Positions 53,921 to 64,000 of a stretch of 64,000 bases of DNA are shown here, piece after piece. Made by a program: the position numbers and the translations under genes. The notes below the pieces were generated by a model that saw nothing but the letters and a program-made list of their open reading frames with translations, made no database searches and was not told the DNA's origin. How positions within the stretch are numbered: position 1 is the first letter of the stretch; every line of letters begins with the position of its first letter. This DNA is from Basidiobolus meristosporus CBS 931.73 (taxonomy: Eukaryota; Basidiobolomycota; Basidiobolomycetes; Basidiobolales; Basidiobolaceae): contig MCFE01000224.1 of assembly GCA_002104905.1 (NCBI GenBank), positions 1 through 64,000 of the forward strand. Reading direction: 5' to 3'.

Positions 53921-54719
53921 TTAACATGTTGGCATTCTCTGCTTTATCTTAACATGATGGACTTGAAGGTAATATTCTTGATGAGACTGGGATATGGTAG
54001 TAACTGCAGCTTGACTTGTCTTTCTATCCCCACACATCTGCTCCATAGGAAACTTGCAAAAAGTGAAGCAAGACCCAATATTCTCCACACACTGTGCAAG
54101 ATGGTGTAGAGAATGGATACAGTAGTGGCAGAGATCTATGTGTTCCACTTTATGCTTGTAGTATAGCTGCTCAAATCCTGTCATAAATTCCTCACACAAC
54201 AGCTGTAGATGCGTTAAGCTGGCATTGGTGATCCACTTGTGGATAAATATTCCTACAATGTCCACATATGACTCCCAATGCTTCTTATGTAATCTTGGCA
54301 GGAATGGCTTCAGAATGCCACCTGAATAAACACATATCCAGTTCATCCAGTCTTTGCATTTGTATTGTTGCATATGTGTATGAATATTAATTGGAGCCCC
54401 TGAGAAGTACTTAGGGTGGTGGATACTCTGGAATATCTTGCCAATTCTTTCAAATTTCTCTGGTATCTCAAAGAGCCCATTTAGCTTGAAATGCCCCATG
54501 TACAACTTGGTCATCAGTATAGGGATACCCCTTGAAAAGCAAATGCATTGCTCACAGTGGAAAGATGATGTTCTTAATGCTGGTGTTTGGGTAATAATAA
54601 TGTGTGTGAGTTATGACATAAATTCCCTGTATCTCACACATTTGACAGCAATACTATCCATTGTGCCTGGAAAAACCTGCTATCTTGCTGATGGCTGGGG
54701 TGTCTCCAATGCAGATAGT
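53921..54719 (-). pseudogene. Tnp2 transposase C-terminal part (T3)
   Basis: The 197-residue frame at 54514-53921 is the best C-terminal Tnp2 segment in the window: KLYMGHFKLNGLFEIPEKFE, CKDWMNWICVYSGGILKPFL, KHWESYVDIVGIFIHKWITN, LQLLCEEFMTGFEQLYYKHK, CHYCIHSLHHLAQCVENIGS, and FCKFPMEQMCGDRK, which corresponds to the H..LH.P......G....F.FE..NG pattern of Tnp2 C-termini. Upstream (54540-54719) the PNTS and GHNG region is decayed. H7 cuts it at 54720. Confidence 0.75.
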
Positions 54720-55465
54720 ATTAGACTTGTTCCATTGTACCATGCCAGGGCGCGCGGCGTGATCCGCGGTTGCAAAAAATGATCGGGCGCGATATAATAG
54801 CTACCAGAAGGCAGGATCGTTCTTGGACGATTTTGCACTATGCAGGACAATCTTGCACACTATGGCACAATCTGACACAATGAGGTTGGCGCGGATGATT
54901 GCGCCAACTCGTAATGCTTGCATCACATGCGCAAATGGATACCGCTATAATGGCAGGTAAAATCCGGTATTTGGATATGTTTCTTTAATGTAAATGGAAA
55001 TAAATGTGTATCACACTATAAACTACACTGATACTTACCATTTTGGTTACCCTCACTCCAATTGGACGGTATCTCAGTGGTTAATTGGTCCAAAAGTATC
55101 CTGAAGCTGGCAGCCCCCAATTGGCTCATTGACTACTGAAAAAGCTACCTGATTTGCCATCAAATATCCCATTTTGCCCATTGAGCAAGTAAATCCCTGA
55201 TCCTAGTGATTGGGCAAGGTGTCATAGCTAGCACGCAAGCGATTGTGTAGGTGCGAAACAGATCCAATAGCTGCACTAGTATTACAGATGATGTATATAT
55301 ATGCAGGGTGTTTATTTATAGGGGTTCTGTCTCATATGTGAGACGACCTTGATATTACTTATATCAAAAATTTGATGATCACTGATTTGCGATGGCTCGA
55401 TATGGATCGCAAAAAAAAAGGGTTGTTGGGATCATTACAAATGTGAGCAATTCAAAGCAATCGCA

Positions 55466-56722
55466 TCATCTTCTCCTGGGTTTTTTTCTCACAGGGATTA
55501 CTACTGAAGCATTTGGTAGTGACTCACTTTGCACACCTATACTACTTCCTGGCTGACTATCATCTTGGCTACTTGTGTATTTGTAGTCAGTATTTTGCCT
55601 CCTAGTTGATGAGTGCAATGCTGCAGCTTGGCCGCGCTGAATCGCTCCGACTGAACCAACTGAACCAACTGAACCGGCCTGTAGTGCCACGCGCTGACGC
55701 ATTCTTTTACTTGCCAAGGGCTCCGGTGGTTAAGTCACTTCATGTTGGTCATCATCAGTCAGTTCACCAGAAGTAACTCGCTGATGGTCAGGCAAAACGG
55801 CACGCGCAGGCGCGCCTTGACGCGTTGAGATGGCCCTTGGCTGAGTTTGATGTGATGCCGCATGTTGACGCGACTTGGTCCCCTCCAATGGACTTGTGTC
55901 TAAATGAGCAGTTTGGCAAGTTCTGGTAGTTTTGCTCTGAAGCGCGCGCGTTGACCCGACGCGCGTTGACTCGACGCGGGGCGTTCTGGTAAAGGGTGTT
56001 GGCGTGGTCTGGACTGACGTGCGCCGGCGCGCTGTGGTTGCAAGAGATGGTAGGGAATCCAGCAAGGCGTGCTGGCGTGATCTGGACAATGTTGCTTGCG
56101 GTCTGTATTCTTCCTCCTGAAGCTCACCATCTGATTCCTCAAGGTATTCACTTACCCTCTGTCTGATACTTTGGAGCTGTTGCCTGGATGAGTCCTGTGT
56201 ATATTGCTCTTGGAAGCCACTTAGCTCTACTAATATATCACATAGTACATTAGTCATTTGAGGCAAAAACTCATTCAAAATCTCTTTGGTTCCCAAAGTT
56301 GAGGCACGAACGGACGCGTCCGGCCCGTACTGTGCAAATTGCGCGCAAAATTGTTCCCACGCGGCTTCCTCGTCAAATCCCCTCACTCTCAGCTCATTCT
56401 TGATTTCAGTACTTGTCTTGTTATATATCTTTTTACATACATCGGCTGGCATCTTGATGTAGAACTCATGCCACAGCTTTCTACTCAAATTCTTCCATCT
56501 TTGTCGACTCTCTGAGGTATCTAGTTCTGCTAGATTAATCAGTAGTGCCCAAATATCTGTATGAAGGCTCATCATAGACACTTGGGCCATACTAAAATCA
56601 TTTGGCAAGAACTTGAACGGATCCGACATCGACTTTTCTGGTCCGGACCGTGCTTGTGAGCTGGGGGATGGGTTTTGTCTGGGTTGTACTAAAGATGAGT
56701 TGAGGCTTGGTATGGGGACCAT
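55466..56722 (-). pseudogene. Harbinger accessory protein (H7), one nonsense codon
   Basis: From the ATG at 56722 (MVPIPSLNSS) the frame is open for 330 codons. It ends at a TAA (plus-strand 55730-55732) where H1 has CAA, a C-to-T change, and then continues in frame to VRKKPRRR at 55466. Unlike H1 it retains the five-A run, so its N-terminal domain (DIWALLINLAELDTSESRQR, KLWHEFYIKMPADVCKKIYN, KTSTEIKNELRVRGFDEEAA) reads through. The truncated product would lose the basic C-terminal tail and the predicted NLS. The low-complexity middle is rich in Arg/Gln/Ser/Thr and in CpG. Confidence 0.85.
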
Positions 56723-57081
56723 AGCAACGGATTTGGATACTTATACAGCAGTATATTGGCATCAACCTGGTCTTATATGAAATATATATGAAAACTAAAG
56801 TGATTGTTGAATTTTCCATATATTATGCATGATGTATCTGGGATCGCGTTGACACGGATCAGATCACATCAATCGCAGATTTCCTATTTGATTATAGACC
56901 TATGATTAAAGCATCAATAAAAGTACCAAGGCATTGTTTGCGGATGATTTTTGCAACATAATGATGGGATACATGGCAATTGATGGAGATTTAACCATAA
57001 TGTGTTAAAAATCAGATAAATAACGCAGATCGCGCCAAATCGATTCAAACCGCCTCCATATAATCATCCATCAATTTTAAT
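56723..57081. promoter_or_regulatory. Divergent promoter spacer of H7
   Basis: Same 359 bp as in H1, inverted, with small differences (for example CGCGTTGACACGGATC in place of a CpG-poorer H1 segment). It separates the accessory ATG (56722) from the transposase ATG (57082). Confidence 0.5.
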
Positions 57082-57965
57082 ATGACTTACTCATCTGAGT
57101 GGTCTTTTCTCATCAATCCCATCACTACCACTGGATTTCCTTTTGACACACTGGAGGAGATCTATTCCAAGTACTGTGGACCATCAACCCCAATCTACTC
57201 AAGGAGATCCCTTGTTAAGCTTCTCTGCTATTACAAGAACTATTGCCCTACAAGGTTTCATCCCACCATCCATGGCAACAAAAGTCCTAGAAGCTTTCAT
57301 TCCCAGCTGACAGCAATGGAGAACCACCTTGCAGAGGGTATGAATGACTTAGAGCAAGCTTGAATACTAGGTTCAGAAGCTCCAATAGACTTCCATATCC
57401 CAGAGTGTTCAGCAACAGGTTCCATATCAGGAGTATTTTGGATACCTTCCCAGTGAGGATTAACAGACCTTCTAGAGGGCAGAGGCACTTTTATTCTGGC
57501 AAGTACAAGGCACACTGTGTGAAGTTTCAAGCACTGTCAGACATTGAGGGTAACATCATCTGGCTTAGTGGGCCATTTGCTGGAAGTAGGCATGACAAAG
57601 CACTCTGGGTAGAGAATCATCCTGAATTCAGTAGAGGGGAGAAATGTATGGCAGACTTGGCCTATATAGGAGAGGATTGTCAGAGATTAGGATGTATTAC
57701 AGCTTATAGGAAGCCAAGGAATGGTGTGCTTAGCAGGAAGCAGAAGCTCTACAATGAGATATTTAATCATTTCAGAGTAAGGGTAGAGCACACATTTGGA
57801 TATCTGAAGAGATTCAGCATATTGGCAGGTAAATACAGAGGAAAGTCATATATAGGAGAAAACAGCAGAATAGGTAAAATAGTTAAGATACTTATCAATG
57901 CACAGTATGTTCATACAAGAAGACTTCCACTGAGAGAAATGTGTCTGGAGCATTATGAAGAGTAA
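57082..57965 (+). pseudogene. Harbinger transposase (H7), 1-bp deletion
   Basis: Equal to the H1 transposase except for a few substitutions and one missing G at 57362 (GCTTGAATAC versus GCTTGGAATAC in H1). This ends the first frame after DLEQA and moves the rest (57360-57965) out of frame. The DDE residues lie in the downstream part (SILDTFPVRI, GSRHDKALW, VRVEHTFGYL), so the upstream product is inactive. Confidence 0.9.
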
Positions 57966-58151
57966 ATAAAGCAAGGAAAGCACTATTCTGAGCAACATAA
58001 GTAAGATTGAGTAAAATTACCAGTAACTGTATCATACCACTGGCATCATGGTAGAAATTATAGTGCCAGATAGTGCCGTAGAGTGTCAGATCGATCCGGC
58101 ACTATAAACCGGCTGGCACTATGTGGCACTATCCAACGGAACAAGTCTATT

Positions 58152-58759
58152 ATGTACTTTGTAAATGGTAAGTTGCATCCTGGTATGATCTTGGCAAGAA
58201 GTAGCAATGAATCCTCAAAGCCCCCATTACTGATATTAGTTGAAACACACCACTTCTCTGGCCACAACATCACATCATTCACCAGTAGATGGATTACTGG
58301 GCTCACTTGGCTCCATAAAGTATCCTTGGCATTTGTTTCAATGGGTGTTGTCTCACTGCATATAGGGATTTGACCAGGCTCATACATGGTACAGTTGTTA
58401 GGGGAGATAGGCTCAAAATCCATCAGTGAACCATCTTTGTCAGAACTGTCACTCTGTGTGCCATATTCAGAAGGCTGAGGTGTGCCTAAAGGCATCACAA
58501 ACTCACCTGACTAAGTTTGCGCAAGGTGACAAAGATGACCAGGTGCTAATACAGAAGTATCAGCTGGCTAGCAAGATAATGTTGGTACAGTAGTGACCAA
58601 TGAATGGTCAAATATGACTTGGGTGGCAAAACACTGGCTGTGGTTGTTGTTATACTTCCTATGCTGTCTGTGTGATTCATGGCTGAGAGGCTTGCCACAA
58701 TAGCCACATGGTCTTTTTTCTCTTCTCTTATGGCATTGAGTCAAAGTAGTCTCATCCAT
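58152..58759 (-). pseudogene. Tnp2 transposase N-terminal part (T3)
   Basis: The ATG at 58759 opens MDETTLTQCHKRREKRPCGY with the finger CGYCGKPLSHESHRQHR, and stops at 58568. A second frame (58498-58150) encodes GTPQPSEYGTQSDSSDKDGS, EPISPNNCTMYEPGQIPICS, VSPVIHLLVNDVMLWPEKWC and NGGFEDSLLLLAKIIPGCNL, and is then interrupted by the H7 TIR. This copy keeps the region that R1 replaced in T1. Confidence 0.75.
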
Positions 58760-58980
58760 GGGGCAAACAGTTTGACCTTCAACAATGTAACACTATTATA
58801 TCACTTTTTGGTCAATACTCATGTGAACTTAAGACAGTCTTTTATTAGAGATATTGCACCCACATGAATGTGAGATTCTATGATGACCCACCATAGTAAG
58901 CATTATAATAAAGTTGTGGCACCATAAACACATGTATATGTAACACTATTTCTCCTTTGGTTTGACTCAGTTCCATATAT
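58760..58980. promoter_or_regulatory. Divergent promoter spacer of T3
   Basis: Third copy of the T spacer, with ACACATGTATATGT and TTCCATATAT conserved. The ORF2 start that follows is CTG instead of ATG. Confidence 0.45.
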
Positions 58981-60629
58981 CTGCCACCAAAAAATAAAGC
59001 AAAGTTATTGGGTTCCCAACCAAACCCCACTACTGACAGCAACATAAAAATGGTTGGACAACAGATTGCTTTGACATTCAGTGCAACAAGTAGGGCTACA
59101 TCCAAAAAAGGCCCTGTGGACAGTGTGCCCATTGAAGGTAATAATGTGGACTCCTCAGGCTCTCAGTCAAGTAAGCAATTGAGAACCTCTGCAGAGCCAC
59201 AAGCTGACTGTTATGCTCAGGCAGTTGAGAATGTAGGAAATGCAGTATTCTCTACTGAAGACCAGCAAGTGGGCATGATAATATCACCACCATCTATATT
59301 AGCAAGTATGTTGTCAGCTCATACTAAAGCATTGTTGTAGCAATTAGGTGCAGTGGCTGATAGGATAGATGCAATGACTTGGAGAAGTCAGGAAATAGTC
59401 CAGAAACAGGATGAGCAGATAATATGTGTAGAGCAATCAATATTCCAGGTAGAGAAAGCAGCATCTTTGCTGCAAAGAAGGAACTCAAGTAGCCCAATGT
59501 CACTGCCAAGAATTGAGCCACTTCCCAATGTAACAGTAGAGGAACACTATACAGTCTTTGAAGCACAACAACAGTGCCCAAAGATAAAGCCCGCAGAAAA
59601 ACCTATCACAGTGTGGGAGGGAGACATTGTGGTATTTATACCAAAGCCTAAAAATCAAAAGACACTGAAGATCCATGAAGTCATTGAGTGAAATAATGAA
59701 GAGTGGGCTAATATACAAGAGGCAGTCAGAAGTCTAGCACACCATCACCTTAAGGCCAGCATACCATGAGACCATCAGGAGCTCAAGGCCAAGCAAAATG
59801 CACTTGACTTGTTCCATGAGCATTACCTTGAATTCAAACTGGCAAACCAATTTTAGGCCATCATTGGAATGCTAAGAAAGTATCTTAAGAATAGCAAAAA
59901 CTATCAAAGGCAGAAGAATAAGGGTGCCATGGCTAAAAGCCAGCAGCTTCCTCAAGAGCCTGTTATAAGCTGGGCCAGAAGCTCCAAACAAGCATCAAAG
60001 AGATGTCAGGTAGCTGGATGAGTGCCAATTAGGGACAAGCAGGCAGACACAGATGCACCAGCACAACATTTATCAAGGAAAAGGCATAGTACCACTTAAG
60101 AAGCACCCAGTCAATATAGCAGCAAAGGACCTGGCAGAGATAAAAACCAGCTGCTTTTACAGGAGTCAGTCACAACTACAGTTGAGAGCTCAAAACAAGC
60201 GGAAAAGAAATGTCAGGTTGCCAGAAGAGTGCAAGCCAGGGACAAGCTGGCCAAAACAGATGTTTCAGAGCAGAATTTATCCAGGAGAAGACATAGTTCT
60301 TTACAATAAGCACTCAAACAAAGTAGTAGTCAAAAGCCTGGCAGTGATAAAGAAAAAGGTAAAGGGAAAAATGTCTACCTAAGCCTGAGACAGGGAGGCA
60401 TGCAAAAAAACTGCAGTTCTTGCCAATTAATGCCACAAGCTTGGAACAGACTGAATCCTATCATAGCCAAGAAGAATTACTAGCAAGAAAACAGCTGTTT
60501 TTACAAGAGTTGGAAGTGCAGCCAGCTGAGCTACACTCCAGCAAGGTAGAAGAGTTTACTGAAAAAGGTAGTTTGTCTAGCACAGCCTCCACATCCTCCA
60601 CATCCTCCATTATTAACAGAGTGGAGATC
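58981..60629 (+). pseudogene. T-element ORF2 protein, main part (T3)
   Basis: The expected start is CTG (58981) where T1 and T2 have ATG, and the neighbouring GCCGCC is GCCACC, a CpG loss. The frame then follows ORF2: SQPNPTTDSN, coiled coil DRIDAMTWRSQEIVQKQDEQ and SIFQVEKAASLLQRRN, CPKIKPAEKPITVWEGD, KNQKTLKIHEVIE followed by a stop (GAGTGA, near 59690), the conserved NNEEWANIQEAVRSLAHHHL region with stops, the lysine-rich repeats, and a TAST/TSSTSS stretch near 60580. It is cut at GGAGATC by L-C. It provides the empty site for H1. Confidence 0.75.
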
Positions 60630-61826
60630 TGTTGTGTTGTATAATGATTTGTTTGGGCTTGTTCTGCAATGTAGAGGCTAATCAATAATATACAACAACT
60701 TCCAGTATGATAATACTGAAATTGTTTATTGGGAGCTTGATATGCCAATAGAAGATATTATTTTCACTAATAACCTCAATCTTGGGCTGAAAATATATTA
60801 TAGACAGTGATTCTCACTTCTACTGCAGTGTTCTGACCTTCTGTCAACTATTGAGCATATTTACTTTTATAGCAACTCTTCCTTATTTGAAAGTCACTTT
60901 CCTTTCTGCAAAGATATTTCCTAATATGGAAATTCTCAGCTCCCCTTTAACCTCAAGAGGTGTGTTGTAGAAGTCTCTAAAGGGTTTGTTAGACCTAAAG
61001 GGTGTCTAAAAGGGTGTCTTTGGAGTAAAGAGGCTTCTCATAATGGTCTCTACAGTGGACTTACACTAACGGGGTGCCTAAAAGGGCTTCTTTAGAGTAA
61101 AGGGGTGTCTAAAGAGGTGTCTTCAGAGTAAAGGGGTTACTTAGAGGGGACTCTACCAACAGAATAGTGGTAATTTTCTTGTAGAACTTAGATTGGATTC
61201 TTGTGAGCTTTGCAGTCCCTTTACTGATTTAGTACCAATCAAAGTCAGAATACTCAACAGTGCATGTGATGCAGGGGAAGTCTTATAACCTTTAAACTTG
61301 TAATTGTAGTGTGGGGACTCTGGAAAAATAGGCCCCCCTTTATTTTCAGCTGGGGAAGTCATATATATGAGATTTCTGAAGGATCAAAGTTTTTGGGCAA
61401 TTGTGCAAGCACTACATATGACACAAAGCTAAAATTTTGCAGTGGTGCAGATAGGACATAGGTGCAGCACCTGTGAAATATGACATGATTTGACTGGCTG
61501 GTTTGAAAGTTACACGTAATCAAAGTCATCATAGTAATCCTAGCAATAGAGGCCTAGCATATATTATAATTGAGCTCTTTTGGTCATAACTCCTTAAGTG
61601 CTGCTTCAAATGAGCTGTAACTTGAAACATGTGTTGGCTACCACATGTTCTGTATGACATAAGATTCTTGGATGGATTGCTTGTCAGGGTCTGGAGTATC
61701 TTTCCTTCAAAGTTGGAATATCTTGATCTTTCACTTGTGTGTTACAATAAAAAAAAGCAAAATAAAGAAATGAGTGCAATATTGGTTTTGAGATATTGTA
61801 GTAATGGAATACTTTCCATTGCCACA
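60630..61826. repeat. L-C, complete LTR-like repeat with minisatellite
   Basis: About 1197 bp, TGTTGTGTTGTATAAT to TCCATTGCCACA, flanked by GATC (60626-60629 and 61827-61830; AGATC if the last A is counted as target). T1 has the empty site GGAGATCCCACTG near 10003. TG...CA ends and a 4-5 bp duplication suggest a solo LTR. Inside, 60950-61145 has diverged repeats of 'ctaaaggggtgtct' on a G-rich strand. The minus-strand frame 61153-61362 and plus-strand frame 61629-61907 show no recognisable protein. No interior for this family is found in the window. Confidence 0.75.
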
Positions 61827-62140
61827 GATCCCACTGACAGACAAGGCTACATTGTCAAGAGCTTAAAAGACTATCACAATGCCTTCAGTGGAATTTTGGA
61901 ACATTAATAGGTACACCAAGAGGTTGCAGCACTTCTTCAAGAGCAGTGCTCAAGAAAACATGCTGGAATATTGCAAGTATTTTTTGCAAATACTGGCAGA
62001 TGAGGTGCTAGGCCTTGCAGTGCTGGCTGAAGACCAGGATGTGTGTGAACCAGTGAATGAACAGTGGTATAAAGCCATTGGATTCCTGCCAAAGTTGCGG
62101 AACCAGAGCGTTACAGTAGGAATACTTATTAAGTGGTGAA
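61827..62140 (+). pseudogene. T-element ORF2 protein, C-terminal part (T3)
   Basis: After L-C the ORF2 C-terminus reads MPSVEFWNINRYTKRLQHFF at 61879, then SSAQENMLEYCKYFLQILAD, VLAEDQDVCEPVNEQWYKAI and GFLPKLRNQSVTVGILIKW, ending at TGA 62137-62139. This is the longest version of the C-terminus, because T1 stops after EPVNEQ. Confidence 0.75.
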
Positions 62141-62560
62141 TTTTGATGGAGTTACTTGTTGAGTGTGGGGTTGGGCTTAATGTTAGTGTAGGGTATAGGG
62201 GCTTGTATAGGTCAATACAATTGGCAATTGAGGTACAACTGAAGTTTCAACAGAAATAAATCAATTTGTACACATGAAAAGTAAGAGAAATGGTTGAGTC
62301 TGGAAGTAAGGAGTGTGAAAAAGAGGCAATAGCCAATCAATGCACACAAATGTAGGAGGCAATAGAGTATTTGGGATCAGAAAGTGAGCAAATTGGCAGG
62401 GCACCAATCAAAAGCCAATTATACATTGTTGTGATGAAAAATTTTGACTAAGTTTTCTGTGAAATCTGGGGTGCCCTGATGGGATTGGTACCTCTTGGTC
62501 ACAGGACTTTACCTTTGTGACGGCCTTTTGATGGGATCATCTTAATAATTTTTCATAGGG
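62141..62560 (+). other. T3 right terminal region
   Basis: Matches T1 10300-10765 with a short deletion near 62470 (T1 has the additional GTATTTATTTTCAACAGTCT stretch). It ends with the TIR ATAGGG. The T3 outer flank is GACTCATGAG. Confidence 0.7.
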
Positions 62561-63295
62561 GACTCATGAGACCTTTATTGTTGGAATTTCTTGATATTAG
62601 AGAAAAGTTCATTTTCGTATGTAAAGTTCTGTGATATTCCAGATCAATATATCACATCTGAGAATTCTTATTTATGGTCATAATGAGTAGAAATTCAAAT
62701 AGTTTATCTTCAATAGTGGCAGCATTCTCATATTCAGGCTTTTCTGCTGATTACCTCTCATTTTGGTGCACTGGTCAAATGTGTTGCCTTTCCTATTGCA
62801 GTAGCTGCAAAAAGGGTAGCTGTGGCCTTTGAAGGGTCTCAAGTACCATTTTTGGCTATCATTTCTGCTTGCAAAAGCACTTACTTCTTCCTTCTTGTTG
62901 ATGCCTGATTTTCTTAATTCCTCTTCAAGGAGCCCTCCATATATGCAATTTATAGTTAACTCTTGAGCAATGGACTCTAGGGCTGATGCAAGGCCCAGAA
63001 ATCTCTCAGTAAGGCTACTCAGGAGGGTACCAATAACATCTATATCAGTGGTCAGTACACCCACTTATTCCATATCATCAACCAACAGGGTAAGTTTCTA
63101 AAATAGATTATTCTAATCTTCTCCTTGTGGCATCTTTGTAGTATGCAATCTTTGTCCATTATATACTTTGTTTGCAGCTGAACTTGGCTGGCAAGTGTCC
63201 TCAAATGCTTTCAGGTATTCTCTGCAACTTTTGCTTTTTATCATCAAGGTCAGAGCAGCTACAGGCACTAGGTACTTTTGTCTAGTACTTAAGGC
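62561..63295 (-). pseudogene. Copia gag relic
   Basis: The frame 63064-62678 on the minus strand encodes DVIGTLLSSLTERFLGLASA, LTINCIYGGLLEEELRKSGI and CSYCNRKGNTFDQCTKMRG. This is Copia gag (UBN2 type) plus a zinc knuckle in which the usual His is Asn (CX2CX4NX4C). Further gag codons upstream (63065-63290) are broken. It differs from C1 gag and may be the gag of C2 or another family. The C2 LTR at 63296 cuts it. Confidence 0.7.
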
Positions 63296-63644
63296 TGTTG
63301 TACAAGTCTTGGAGATATTGGATGCAATTGGGAGGACAAGTAGATTATGTGGTTTTCACTTAATGATTTATTGAATGTAAAAGTAGTATTTATACTTTTA
63401 CATGGTCTTGGCATAACAAACATGTAGAATAGGCTAAGGAAGGTCCCAAGAATATGAGTGCAAAGTTTGGGGCTGTTTGGACAACTTTGAGAACATTAAT
63501 GTTCAGGGTACCTGATATTTTGGTGAAAACATTCTAAGTAAATCCCAGCCAGGAATTTGGTCAGTACTCTCCAGGATTTGAAGGTAGTGATCTAAGTGAC
63601 TAAGTTAGGTTAGTATTTAGGAGGAATTACAAATTTTTACGTCA
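63296..63644 (-). repeat. Copia C2 LTR (3' LTR, second copy)
   Basis: 349 bp, TGTTGTACAAGTC to TTTTTACGTCA, same length as 643-991 and with the same adjoining CTCCCACTCAGCTAAAT. It is the 3' LTR of a minus-strand element that extends beyond the window. Confidence 0.85.
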
Positions 63645-64000
63645 CTCCCACTCAGCTAAATATTCATACTGACTAGTCCTAATTTTGACCTAAGATATTC
63701 AAACTTGGCTCTAGCTAATGGTTTGGTAAATATGTCTGCAATCATTTTATCTGAAGGACAGTAAACTAAGCTAACTAAGCTACTCTCTATAGCTTCATGT
63801 ATGAAATGATGTCTAATACCTATGTGCTTAGCTCTAGCATGAAAAGTTGGACTTCTACCTAATTGTATACATCCTTGATTGTCTTGAAATGAAGTAATAG
63901 GCATTTTTTGACATTGGCCTAAGTCTGTAAAATGCTTTCTTAACCACATTGCTTCTTTTGTAGCTTCACAGGCTGCCATATACTCTGCCTCTGCGGTAGA
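63645..64000 (-). pseudogene. Copia C2 RNase H, runs off the window
   Basis: The open minus-strand frame starts outside the window. It shows AACEATKEAMWLRKHFTDLG, QDNQGCIQLGRSPTFHARAK, HIGIRHHFIHEAIESSLVSL, YCPSDKMIADIFTKPLARAK and the end YLRSKLGLVSMNI, colinear with 1437-992. It is open as far as visible and may belong to a more complete copy. Whether it is functional cannot be judged here. Confidence 0.8.

Larger units (their letters stand above)
54723..58148. mobile_element. H7, young PIF/Harbinger-like transposon
   Basis: The element is 3426 bp, AGACTTGTTCCATTG to ...CAACGGAACAAGTCT, flanked by ATT at 54720-54722 and 58149-58151. It is near-identical to H1 and in inverse orientation relative to it. 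Its length difference includes a 15-bp tandem duplication in the accessory gene (55950 region, TRVGSTRA versus TRA). CpG-rich. Both genes are damaged, at positions different from H1. Confidence 0.95.
53921..62560. mobile_element. T3, CACTA/Tnp2-like transposon with nested H7 and L-C
   Basis: Tnp2 relics lie on the minus strand (53921-54719 and 58152-58759) and ORF2 on the plus strand (58981-60629 and 61827-62140). The right end is ...tttCATAGGG at 62560. The left end is cut by a C2 LTR piece. About 600 bp of the Tnp2 core (T1 2283-2880) is missing exactly where H7 sits. Confidence 0.8.

Overview
The window reads as transposable-element DNA from end to end. I find no convincing host gene, no rRNA, no functional tRNA and no CRISPR array. 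The organism is a eukaryote, most probably a filamentous fungus, and possibly a basidiomycete, because Tnp2/CACTA-like ('Plavaka-type') elements are common there. That assignment is an inference and I cannot name a species. Most of the sequence is strongly CpG-poor. Two Harbinger elements stand out as CpG-rich islands, and their older relatives carry TG or CA where the young copies carry CG. This is the footprint of CpG-directed cytosine methylation and deamination, or of a RIP-like process.

Element families (letters are mine). H is a PIF/Harbinger-like DNA transposon of about 3.4 kb with TIR AGACTTGTTCC, a 3-bp AAT/ATT target duplication, a DDE transposase and a divergent accessory gene. T is a CACTA/Tnp2-like element of about 5.7 kb with ends CCCTAT...ATAGGG, a 3-bp duplication, a Tnp2 transposase and a divergent second protein (ORF2). 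M elements are foldback/MITE elements with H ends. C1, C2, C3 and C4 are Copia-type or LTR-type families, G is Ty3/Gypsy, L is an LTR-like repeat of about 1.2 kb with internal G-rich minisatellites, and R is an LTR-like repeat with a tRNA-like segment.

Layout. 1-1437: H debris cut by a C2 Copia LTR and RNase H. 1438-10765: T1, carrying R1 (itself holding MITE M3) and the young H1 (5381-8789). 10766-15890: C4 LTR piece and H4, H2 and H3 relics, with X1 and L-A inserted in H2. 15891-18305: C3 LTR and T5 relic. 18306-24819: old Copia C1b with the young Copia C1a (18764-23450, duplication GAGGT) inserted in its gag. 24820-26405: T end, foldback M2, R2. 26406-32699: two Gypsy relics in opposite orientation around solo LTRs and M4. 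32700-36730: T6, C1, C2 and T8 debris. 36731-42250: T4 with the 733-bp foldback M1, an unassigned stretch, C4 and M5. 42251-44384: T7 split by L-B, which holds a solo C1 LTR. 44385-52470: one old Harbinger (H5+H6) split by the whole element T2 (45559-51298). 52471-53920: unassigned DNA, M6 and C2 LTR pieces. 53921-62560: T3, holding the young H7 (54723-58148) and L-C (60630-61826). 62561-64000: Copia gag relic and a second C2 LTR plus RNase H that runs off the window.

How the genes work together. In both H and T the transposase and a second protein are transcribed divergently from a central spacer. H1 has an open transposase but a frameshifted accessory gene. H7 has a frameshifted transposase and a nonsense codon in the accessory gene. 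Neither is autonomous by itself, yet H1 could in principle still supply transposase to H7 and to MITEs that share its ends. Empty-site comparison between the T copies fixes several insertion points and target duplications to the base, which gives a readable order of insertions.
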